Shown here piece after piece: positions 10,184 to 17,490 of a DNA stretch of 17,490 bases. The notes below the pieces were generated by a model. That model had not been told where the DNA came from. It did no database searches and saw nothing but the letters and a program-made list of their open reading frames with translations. The DNA comes from Globomyces pollinis-pini (Eukaryota; Chytridiomycota; Chytridiomycetes; Rhizophydiales; Globomycetaceae), in NCBI GenBank assembly GCA_025399215.1, contig MU621108.1, forward strand, positions 100,857 through 118,346, written 5' to 3'. Made by a program: the position numbers and the translations under genes. The first letter of the stretch is position 1; each line of letters begins with the position of its first letter.

Positions 10184-10621
10184 CTATAATTCATCGAGAA
10201 CCTCTACATTGAAGGTTTCACACGTCATAATACTTCGTGTGTTAATTCTGTCCAATCGATTCATGTAATATCTTGCTTGTGAGTCAAGTGTTTTGTCACG
10301 TACTGGATACTCTAATAAACTCAGGTTCCATCCATGATTTACTTACATAATTTCTTTGATTTTATCATCTACTAATAGTCGAATGCGTAGATTGCGATGT
10401 GTTGCCTTTTTCCTTTAAGACTTACAATACGTCAACAGTTGACATTATCAGATGTACAATGGCGAAATACTGGTTGCTAGTCTATCACCTCCCGTATTTC
10501 TTATTCTTTTCCATTCAACTACTAACATTTGACCACCATAAAATGTAATCACATTGGTTTTTGAGATGGGTTGTCGAACTTCAATGTTCTGGGATAATTT
10601 TGACACCACTAAAGCTTTCAT
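10184..10621 (-). CDS. Unrecognised 121-residue protein, three exons
   Basis: Exons 10621-10458, 10412-10347 and 10319-10184 join in frame across introns of 45 nt (10413-10457) and 27 nt (10320-10346). They give 121 residues ending in TAG. ATG at 10621 is the first Met after an upstream in-frame stop. The predicted protein is soluble, with alternating hydrophobic strands (VITFYGGQMLVVEWKRI), a basic centre (KKATHRNLRIRLLVDDKI) and a helical C-terminus (ARYYMNRLDRI) ending FNVEVLDEL. I recognise no family. Only 59 bp separate its start from that of the divergent PhnB-like gene, so the two probably share a promoter. The 45-nt intron is longer than its neighbours and its donor (GTACAT) is weak, so the first junction is the least certain. 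Confidence 0.6.
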
Positions 10622-10680
10622 TACAAACAATGTGTCCGGAAGGTATATGACGATTATATTTGGTTAAAGAAAATGACAAA

Positions 10681-11175
10681 ATGGACTCGTTGAACTTAAA
10701 TCTCAAAACCAAGAGATTATGGTTTGACGTCAGTGTACCAGGACCCCTGCAGAAATACTCTGTAAAAACTTTTACCAGAATGCAACAGATCAAAACATTT
10801 TTAACACTTCCAACTGGTACCAGTAAACAGGCCATTAAATTGTACACGACAATCTTCCCAAACTCTAGTATTTTGAATGAACAAACGATTGCACAAGGAA
10901 CTCCAAATGAAGTTTATGTTGCAGATGTTCGTATTGCAAATACTTCATTTACTTTTATGGATATGAATAAGGATCAGGTTCCTCCATTAAATTGGGCGAT
11001 TTCATTATTATATACCGTTGAATCCCGAAAAGAATTTGATACCATTTTTGAAGAATTGAAAAAGGATGGTACTGCGATGATGGGACCTGAACCAGTTGAA
11101 GCTACAGGTATTTTACTCTGTTGTTGGGTTGTTGATCGATATAAGGTTACATGGCAGTTAGTTTTGAACAAGTAA
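10681..11175 (+). CDS. PhnB-like / 3-demethylubiquinone methyltransferase-like domain protein (glyoxalase fold)
   Basis: A single exon of 164 residues from ATG 10681; an internal ATG at 10780 would give 131 residues. The domain begins at MQQIKTFLTLPTGTSKQAIK and continues with LYTTIFPNSSIL, VYVADVRIANTSFTFMDM, NWAISLLYTVESRKEFD and CCWVVDRYKVTWQLVLNK. This is the usual order of the PhnB/3-DMU9_3-mt family: a first strand, an FPNS turn, a substrate-cleft strand, an acidic helix and a closing W-x-DRY/F-x-x-x-WQ strand. Members fold like glyoxalase I and extradiol dioxygenases; most have no proven reaction, and the methyltransferase name is historical. The 33 residues before the domain are basic and could be a mitochondrial presequence, or may not be translated. 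The gene converges on COA6, with 40 bp between the stop codons. Confidence 0.82.
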   Translation: MDSLNLNLKTKRLWFDVSVPGPLQKYSVKTFTRMQQIKTFLTLPTGTSKQAIKLYTTIFPNSSILNEQTIAQGTPNEVYVADVRIANTSFTFMDMNKDQVPPLNWAISLLYTVESRKEFDTIFEELKKDGTAMMGPEPVEATGILLCCWVVDRYKVTWQLVLNK

Positions 11176-11215
11176 TTTTTTAATAAAATGGATATAAGAA
11201 TGAAGAATGGATAAT

Positions 11216-11673
11216 TTATTTTTGTTGAACATTTGACCAAAAGTCATCGGATTGATGTAATTTTGATTTTTCTTTTAGTTGATTTTGAAGGTAATTTTTT
11301 TGTTTTTCTTGAACTCTTAAAGCAGCAAAGTGATAGACCTAAAACAATGAGTTTCTATATAACTAATAGTAATAGTTTATGAATAAGTTAATAGTAATAG
11401 TTTACTTACCCAAGAAGGTAGACAATTATTATTATATAATTGATTTAAATGATCACAAACGAATAGAGTATCTTTTTGTTTTTTTGATAAAGTATTATTA
11501 TTTTGTTTTATATGATTATTTAAATGTAAAGGGTCTAATTGAATGATATCATTATGAGATTCTGGTAATAAACCATTTAACCATAAACCATTATCATCTA
11601 AACATTTAAAGTAAGCATCTCTTGCATTCCAACAATCTTTTCTTGATGATTTCGAAGGTGGTTTCAAACTCAT
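11216..11673 (-). CDS. COA6: Cytochrome c oxidase assembly factor 6 (COA6)
   Basis: Exons 11673-11410 and 11338-11216, split by a 71-nt intron, give 128 residues. ATG at 11673 is the first true Met; MSLKPPS lies directly before the domain. The CHCH-type fold is shown by C-x9-C (Cys14-Cys24 in CWNARDAYFKC) and C-x10-C (Cys73-Cys84 in CDHLNQLYNNNC), the spacing typical of COA6. After the splice the protein continues as SWVYHFAALR, matching the family's C-terminal helix, then a charged tail. Family knowledge: COA6 acts in the mitochondrial intermembrane space, helping to deliver copper to the CuA site of COX2. The spacer between the cysteine pairs is Asn-rich and about 48 residues, longer than I recall for human or yeast COA6. 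The gene is divergent from Doa10 across the TTAGGGTTA-box promoter. Confidence 0.93.
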
Positions 11674-11828
11674 TGTCAAAGAAACTGGAGTTAGGGTTAC
11701 TTGTAGTTAGGGTTATTCTATGAGTTAGGGTTATTTGTAGTTAGGGTTATTTGTAGTTAGGGTTACTCAAGTTAGGGTTAGTTTAGGGTTAACAAATATC
11801 TTCAACGGAATGCAAACCAACGAAAGTA
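11674..11828. promoter_or_regulatory. Bidirectional promoter of COA6 and Doa10
   Basis: The 155 bp between the two divergent start codons are largely taken up by seven TTAGGGTTA boxes, listed separately. The remainder is short and AT-rich. Any core promoter elements for both genes must lie in or beside this array. Confidence 0.6.
11691..11791 (+). repeat. Seven TTAGGGTTA boxes, telomere-like motif array
   Basis: Exact nonamers start at 11691, 11707, 11725, 11741, 11757, 11772 and 11783, all on the plus strand. Start-to-start distances are 16, 18, 16, 16, 15 and 11 bp. Spacers such as TTTGTAG recur but are not telomeric, so this is not a plain (TTAGGG)n run. The motif matches the binding core of Myb-type telobox proteins (TRF and fungal Tbf1-like factors, family knowledge). 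The near-constant spacing within a divergent promoter suggests a cluster of binding sites. A degenerate interstitial telomere is the alternative. Confidence 0.85.
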
Positions 11829-14800
11829 ATGACTTTTAATGATCCTATTACCAGAAAATTATATTCATATCATTCCTGTTACCTAATACATTACTAACTC
11901 TTCATTAGATAGTATTAAATCAAATTATTTAATCTTTTATTAGTATGCAGAGTATGTCGTTCCCCTGCTATATTAAATAACCCTCTATTTCATCCTTGTC
12001 GTTGTTCTGGTTCAATGAAATACATTCATCAAGATTGTTTAGAACAATGGTTAAAATTATCAAATAAAAAGTATACCCTAAAAAAACTAACTAATATAGG
12101 CATTGCGATATCTGCAATCATCTATTCGTATTCGAATTATTATACGATGATGCTGCCCCAAAATCTTTATCTTTCTCAAGAGCTTGTTCAATAGTTTTCT
12201 CAAAATTATTCTCAATATTACTCTTTTATTGTCGTATAGCCTTAGCTATACTCGTTTGGGTTTTATGGGTTCCTTTTGTTTCCATTTGGACTTGGAGATT
12301 ATTCTTACATCCAGATTCTTTATTCGCTACCTCGCAACAACAACTTCCTTCTCAATCTTTTGCTATCGCTACATTACTTCGCTCTTGGTTAGGTTTATCT
12401 CAAGATCATACATCTTATTTTTTGATGTCAATCGATTATTTGGAATCTTTGGCTGATTGGCCATTTTTATTAAAGTTTCTGTTTCTTTTTTCTAACCTTA
12501 GAGCTTTCTTTTCAGATGTTTTTGAAGGGCAAATGATCATTTCGATGCTTATCATTCTCGCTGTTCTATTACTCATCATTAGAGAAGCTGTGATTGGATT
12601 GATTGATGACCCTCTCATTCCTATGGATCCTTTACAAGACTTTGTCGATAACCCTAATTTCCCTCCTCCCAATCCCGAAGCTCTCTTGAATCAATTGGAT
12701 GGAAATATTCCTAATAATCAAGTCATTCCTCCAAATCCTGTTCCTGCATTGGATGTCCCTCAAAATGATTTGCCAAATGCCCAATTACAAAATGTTGAAG
12801 ATATGAATGAGACACCTTTACAAAATGCTGATAATAATAGAATGAGGGAAGGTCTTGCTAATGTACAAGAATCAACCAATCAATTGCAAAATTCAGATAA
12901 TCTGGACGTTAAATCACCAAAAGAGTCCACCTCAACAAAGCCAGTTGATAAAAACCAACTCAATGATTTACATTCCAATTCTTCTAGTTCTAGTGGGTTG
13001 AATACTCCAAAAATAATTTCTGGACTCGCCACTCCTCAATTCAATACTTCAAGAATCTCCAGTGTGTCGTCTGGTTTGGAAGTAGAAAATCCAGATTCAA
13101 TTTCTTCTGATGAAAATAAACCATTTGATTCTTCTATAAAGGTATGGGAACAGCAAACTCATGGATTACAGCGTTTGGAATCAGAAGTGGAGAGCAATAG
13201 TGCTTTTCAGCACAATTCTCAACATCAAAATTCTCAGAACTCTGAAAATCGATTATTCTCAAAACAAGAGCCATCTCTATCTACCCAACCTCAGTCCACC
13301 ATCGGAATAAATCAAACGAATCAACCTAATAAGGCACCACATGAACAGTTAAAGCGATTGCATTCTATTCCATATACCACATCAGCCATTACTGTGGAGG
13401 AGAGCAGCAATTTGACAGGCCTAGGATCAAAACCATTGACGCGGAGTAAAGAATCAATGCTGGCTAGAACTGCTTTAGTAGATGAAGAGAGTAGTTTAAT
13501 CTCTAATTCGTTGGACATAAAAGGAAAATCAAAGGCTGAGAATCCAGCAATGGATGTGACAAAAGAAAAGGGAAAACAACCAATTCACTCTTTAAAACAT
13601 GAGCATGCTACCAAAAGTTCAGAACTTGAAAAATCATCCCAACCTGATTCTCAAACAGATGAAGAGTTCACATTTAAAAACCTTGTTCATGCTATGCGAA
13701 CTACCCATGCTAATCCAGAATCAAGCAACTATAAAGTCGATTTGGAAAAACTTGAGAATGATCTATTAGCTCTTGAATCTAGTTTTGAAAACACTACCAA
13801 CCAACCTCCAGCACAAGCAGCTCATGAGGATACCAATATCGAAAACGTAGATACCCATGAATATGGACAGGAATATGTACATGATTCGGATGGTTTTGAT
13901 GATATTGATGAAAATGAAGAGAATCAACCCTTGTTGAATCAACCACAGATGAATCAACCACTGGTGAATCAACCAGAAGGTGAAAATATAGTGGATCCAA
14001 ATGCAGCACAGATCAATATAGGTAACTCAAAATATTTGCTGATGATAGGTGTTAATGTTGGTATAAATGATGGAGAAATTGTAGCTCAAATCGAACTCAA
14101 TGATGTAAATGCGTTGATGGATCTAGTAGGCATTAACGGACCGGTATGGAAACTTTTCCAACATGCACTATTAATACATCTACTTGTTTTCGTATTACTT
14201 GGAACGGGTATCTGGATGCCCTATATTGTCGGTACACTTACATCTCACGTTTTGCAATCAATGGTGATTCCAGCCATTGAACATGGATTTGAATATGCGA
14301 TTTGGGTATTGCAGACTGTATCTGATCCTGTGGTTGAGCCAATTGCCGATGCCATTCTAGTCTTTACTCATTCAGTTGGGTTGAATTTCACTCAAATCAA
14401 TATCAATACTACCAATAGTACTGAATCAATGGATTTATTGACACCTTTACTGGATGTATTCAGAAATGAAACTGAGACTGTTGTCACAGAACATGCAAAT
14501 TTTATACAATCATTACAAGAAGTATTATCTGGTGTTATATTAGGATATATCATGGTATTTAGCATTGTGTTGGTGTATATGGTAATTATTGTGATGTTTA
14601 TCCATAGAGTTTGGCTGGTATGGGCAATCATCCATATATGTTATCACTCGGTAGATTATTCAATACCATCACCATGAATTTCATGAGTGGACTCAAGGTT
14701 TGTTTTTTACCACATGGATTAATGTAATACTAGATGGTGATGTTTATATCATTGGAATTACTAGCATTTCCATTATTTTGTGGTTTATTACTTGATGTAT

Positions 14801-16893
14801 GTACTGTTCCAGCGTTTTCGGATACCATTACGTTCCAAACTCGATATGCATTGTATCAATCACACCCATGGATGTTTTGTTTTGTACATTGTAAGACTAA
14901 AGAGATTTTATTTTAGGGATTGTTGGATCAACAATCATGTTCCAGTTTGCATCGTATGTGGGTATTGTGCGAGAGACGGTTAGACCAGGAGTATTATGGT
15001 TTGTACGTGATCCAAATGATCCACAATTCAATGCCATGCGAGAAATTCTGAAACGAACAATCCTAACACAATTTCGAAAATTGTTTATTGGTATATTATT
15101 GTATGGAACGGTCGTCATGAGTATATTTGGTGGATCAGTGATGTTGATTAAATTGTGGGATTGGGGAGTGATTACTTTTATTGGAACCAAATCCATTTTT
15201 CAAGTCTTACCTTTACGATTAGAATATCAGTAAGATGATGATGATTTAATGTTTTTTTTTAGTGATACAATTACTGAATTACCATTTGATTTATTTTTCT
15301 TTCAATTTGTATTTCCAATTTTATTACGAAGATTGAATCCTAAAATTCATTTCCGTAATTTTATAGGAGATTGGTTTCGAATTGTATCATCTAAATTGAG
15401 ATTATCAAGTTTTATGTTATCAGGATCATTTCCAGAAGAAGAAACGGATGATGAAGATGAAATTGAAATTCGACATTTAACCATTGATCCAGAAAAAGAG
15501 GATCGAATGCAACAGAGTATTGTTCATGATGATGGGACCACGACTCCTTTGGATGAGCATGAACAAGATGATTGGGAAGATGAAGATGTGGATGATGTTG
15601 TTGAAGCGTTGTTTGATAAACCTGGATTTACACAAGTCAAACGTACGAGGGGAAGAAGGGGAAGAAAGATGCGCTATCTACGTGTTCCTAACCATGATAC
15701 TGTTGAAATTATTCCTGGTGATCGGATGTTGGTGTGGATGGAAGAAGATGCGGAAATATTTGGGAGACCTAATGAAACTCCTGAACAAGTGAAACGAAAT
15801 TGGACTAAAGTGTATGCACCTGCCAATTATAAATTGAGAGTATTGATTATATGTATGTTTTTAATTCTTAGTTGGTTGTATTGGTAGTATTTCAATTAAT
15901 TTCATTTGCTACAATCATTCCAATGTTGACTGCTCTACCATGTAAATCCAATTTGAAAATTAATTGTTTAGTGGTTGTTGGACGTGTGATTCTCTATTTT
16001 TTTGAAAAATGGACGGTTTATGAAATTACATTACCAAAACATTCAACATACACTAATCCTATCCGATCATCACGTATTGAATTACCTACACATGATCTAT
16101 ACTGTCATCTTACTGGAGTTGTATTCTTGTTTATGATGATGATGATTATCAAGACTATATGGAATTATTTTAGTGTGACTTTACAACGACGAAATGCATT
16201 TCGTAGAACACCACGAAATTCAACAACTGATACACCAATACCCCCACAAAGTCTTGGCGATAAAATTATTGATTGGTGGGTACGTAAAGGAAATGTGATT
16301 GTAAAGAAATATGTCAAAATCTTTTATTTGATTATTGTTGTTGGTATTATTATTCCAACGTGTTTAGGTACACTTCTTTCGTTTTACTTCTTGACTCCCT
16401 TCCACAGTATGTTCAATAGTAAACCAATTATCTATATATTAGTTGATTGGTCTACTGGTGCAATTGTCACTCGTATCTTGTATCATATTGTGGAATTATT
16501 TCCACAAGCGGAAATATCACGAATTTGGTTACAAACCATTAATGGACCTGCAGCACAAATTGATATTCGTACCTTGAATGATAAAATATTTGGACCATTT
16601 ATAACTTTTTCAATCATCTTTTTAACATTACCAACAGTATCAACATTATTTGAAATTCTAATTGGTAATCATTTAATTTTTTTTATTAAACAATTATAGG
16701 AGTTCCACCCACCACATTTTCAACCATCATTTTAAATTATACGGCCATTTTCTTGTTCAGTTTTGGATTAGGTCTCTATACTCTCATTGTACTCACACGA
16801 TCCATTATTTATTGGTTAACACATTTAAGAGATGATCAATATTTAATTGGTAGACGATTACATAACGTTGTACCTGAAGATAATGTTGAATAA
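11829..16893 (+). CDS. Doa10/MARCH6-type ER membrane E3 ubiquitin ligase, ten exons
   Basis: Proposed exons: 11829-11877, 11909-11911, 11944-12070, 12100-14581, 14608-14697, 14734-14890, 14917-15229, 15263-15839, 15872-16664, 16700-16893; 1594 residues. The RING-CH finger has all eight ligands: C19, C22, C36, C38, H46, C49, C62, C65 (motifs CRVC, CRCSGSMKYIHQDC, CDIC). Two N-terminal helices (about 105-130 and 204-224) precede a very long disordered Ser/Asn/Gln-rich cytosolic linker (about 228-690). Then come the multi-helix core and family landmarks: LWFVRDPNDPQF after FVHWIVGS, the FDLFFFQFVFPILLRR segment, an acidic loop ending in IGRP-like EIFGRPNETPEQVKRNWTKVY, and the C-terminal HLRDDQYLIGRRL. 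The family performs ERAD of ER and inner-nuclear-membrane substrates with tail-anchored and soluble E2s (Ubc6/Ubc7 in yeast). It is longer than human MARCH6 (about 910) and yeast Doa10 (about 1319), mainly because of the linker. Frame breaks are all explained by 26-36-nt introns. The exact N-terminus is the least certain part. Confidence 0.95.
11909..11911 (+). other. Candidate 3-nt microexon (ATA) of the Doa10 gene
   Basis: The sequence ATA lies between two intron-like stretches: 11878-11908 (31 nt, with a CTAAC branch-type site before TTCATTAG) and 11912-11943 (32 nt, GTATTA to TATTAG). Both have the usual length for this window. Including ATA keeps frame and yields Y-I-C at the first RING-CH cysteine. 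Skipping it also keeps frame and gives L-C, but needs a single 66-nt intron, unusually long here. Confidence 0.4.
13921..13980 (+). repeat. Four 15-bp tandem units in the Doa10 linker
   Basis: GAATCAACC begins at 13921, 13936, 13951 and 13966, a regular 15-bp period. It encodes four pentapeptides of the form NQPxx. The units lie inside the disordered linker next to an acidic stretch. Replication slippage is the likely origin. Confidence 0.85.
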
Positions 16894-16969
16894 TTTTAAT
16901 ATAGGCATGAAATATTTTTATTCTAATTTTTAAATTTGTCATGATGATTTTTGATTTTGTAAGGTCATT

Positions 16970-17191
16970 TTAATCTAAATCTTGATTTCGAATTCCAATT
17001 TCATCTTCAATAATTTCAATGATTTCTAAATCACCAATTAAAGTATTGGTATCATCAACTTTTTCATCATCTTTTATATCATCTAATTTCCAACATTTAG
17101 ATAAACATGTAATGAGGATTAAGAGTAGTATTGGACTGGTCATGACGATACTGAGTACGATATTGATGATTAAACTATAATCTTCTTCCAT
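16970..17191 (-). CDS. Small single-pass membrane protein or C-terminal part of the E2-derived frame
   Basis: ATG at 17191 to TAA at 16970 gives 73 residues. Residues about 7-30 are a strong transmembrane segment (IINIVLSIVMTSPILLLILI), followed by CLSKCWK and an acidic tail of about 40 residues rich in Asp, Glu and Ile. Under the positive-inside rule the acidic tail would be cytosolic. I recognise no family. Its frame is open upstream without a stop as far as the TAA at 17258-17260 that ends the E2-like frame. It may thus be an independent small gene with a 66-bp leader, or the 3' part of the E2 transcript if a 48-nt intron (17226-17273) is removed. It converges on Doa10 with a 76-bp gap. 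Confidence 0.5.
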   Translation of the reverse strand: MEEDYSLIINIVLSIVMTSPILLLILITCLSKCWKLDDIKDDEKVDDTNTLIGDLEIIEIIEDEIGIRNQDLD

Positions 17192-17257
17192 CTTGGATTT
17201 GTGTTTGTTTATTGTTTGTGTTAAACTATTGACGTGTTTTTTTTTTACCCAAACAGT

Positions 17258-17490
17258 TTAACATATAAGATACCTGGATTGACTGCCATGCCTCATATCC
17301 ACGTTTGGATGGAAACATGTTGTTTCGAATCGGACTGTTGGTGGTTTATAAGGATAAGTCTACATATATTTAGCCTTCAAATATTGAATACTAAAGGAAA
17401 TTCGAACTTCAATTTGTAAGCCAGTCCCTGATAAACTGTTTCTGCCGGTCCATTTATCGTGGCAATCCATATCAACAGATTATCACCTTC
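17258..17490 (-). CDS. UBE2C-like ubiquitin-conjugating enzyme, partial, ends at the catalytic-site region
   Basis: The gene enters from beyond the right edge. Exons 17490-17392 and 17359-17258 join in phase across a 32-nt intron. The 66 residues show E2 core landmarks: NGPAETVYQGLAYKLKFEFP, then TYPYKPPTVRF, and CFHPNVD. Together these resemble UBE2C/Ubc11 (the anaphase-promoting-complex E2) more than Ubc6 or Ubc7. In normal E2s HPNVD is followed within about ten residues by G-x-I-C-L, which holds the catalytic Cys. Here the frame reads MRHGSQSRYLIC and stops at TAA. The Cys is the last residue, its spacing from HPN is too long, and the C-terminal half of the fold is absent. Possibilities are a truncated or decayed copy, an unrecognised splice (donor GTATCT at 17273), or a sequencing error. 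Confidence 0.8.

Noticed and set aside
10581..10847. 88-codon minus-strand ORF across the PhnB-like gene start
   Set aside because: It lies opposite the PhnB-like coding region and no splice joins it in frame to the minus-strand gene; it is kept only as a faint alternative 5' exon.
11340..11409. Repeats TAATAGTAATAGTTTA within the COA6 intron as a regulatory element
   Set aside because: Two AT-rich copies are adequately explained by slippage inside the one long intron.
11691..11791. Chromosome end or true interstitial telomere
   Set aside because: Units are spaced by non-telomeric sequence and conserved genes lie on both sides; at most an old remnant.
12649..12657. TAACCCTAA, exact reverse complement of the telomere-like box
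   Set aside because: It is a single copy inside Doa10 coding sequence and is explained by the codons; no clustering.
11829..16893. Several separate membrane-protein genes instead of one Doa10
   Set aside because: Short introns join all segments in phase, and the order of landmarks follows the Doa10/MARCH6 family from RING-CH to C-terminus.
17234..17419. 61-codon plus-strand ORF near the right end
   Set aside because: It is antisense to the E2 exons, which carry clear family motifs on the minus strand.

Overview
The window is protein-coding nuclear DNA of a compact, AT-rich eukaryotic genome. About a dozen genes lie on both strands with short intergenic gaps. Nearly all multi-exon genes are broken by very short GT-AG introns. 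I resolve 33, mostly 25-36 nt, several with a CTAAC-type branch site just before the acceptor. The genetic code is standard. The gene set (Doa10/MARCH6 ligase, RECQ5-type helicase, class-B bHLH factor, COA6, UBE2C-like E2, 7TM receptors, a prominin/tweety-like pentaspan) fits an opisthokont or close relative. An early-diverging fungus is my best guess, but the lineage is an inference and no species is assigned.

Layout: (1) 1-1137, + strand, 3' part of an unrecognised protein with one clear membrane segment. (2) 1253-3513, + strand, seven-exon RECQ5-like helicase. (3) 3574-4050, - strand, bHLH transcription factor. (4) 4511-5526 and 6135-7064, + strand, two related seven-helix receptors, separated by about 600 bp holding a small or decayed minus-strand ORF. 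(5) 7194-9938, - strand, a twelve-exon five-helix protein with prominin/tweety topology. (6) 10184-10621, - strand, an unrecognised 121-residue protein, divergent from (7) 10681-11175, + strand, a PhnB-like protein of the glyoxalase fold. (8) 11216-11673, - strand, COA6. (9) 11674-11828, a bidirectional promoter with seven same-strand TTAGGGTTA boxes. (10) 11829-16893, + strand, a ten-exon Doa10/MARCH6 ER ubiquitin ligase of about 1594 residues. (11) the right end, - strand, a UBE2C-like E2 entering from outside the window. Its frame stops immediately after a lone cysteine, then stays open into a 73-residue single-helix membrane ORF.

There is no operon-like organisation. Functional links are by family only: Doa10 and the E2 are both ubiquitin-system proteins, COA6 is mitochondrial, and RECQ5 and bHLH are nuclear. 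The points most worth a second look are the telomere-like box array shared by COA6 and Doa10, the E2 cut at its catalytic site beside Doa10, a possible 3-nt microexon at the first RING-CH cysteine, and the pentaspan protein. All splice junctions were inferred from frame continuity, GT-AG ends and family resemblance, without transcript data.
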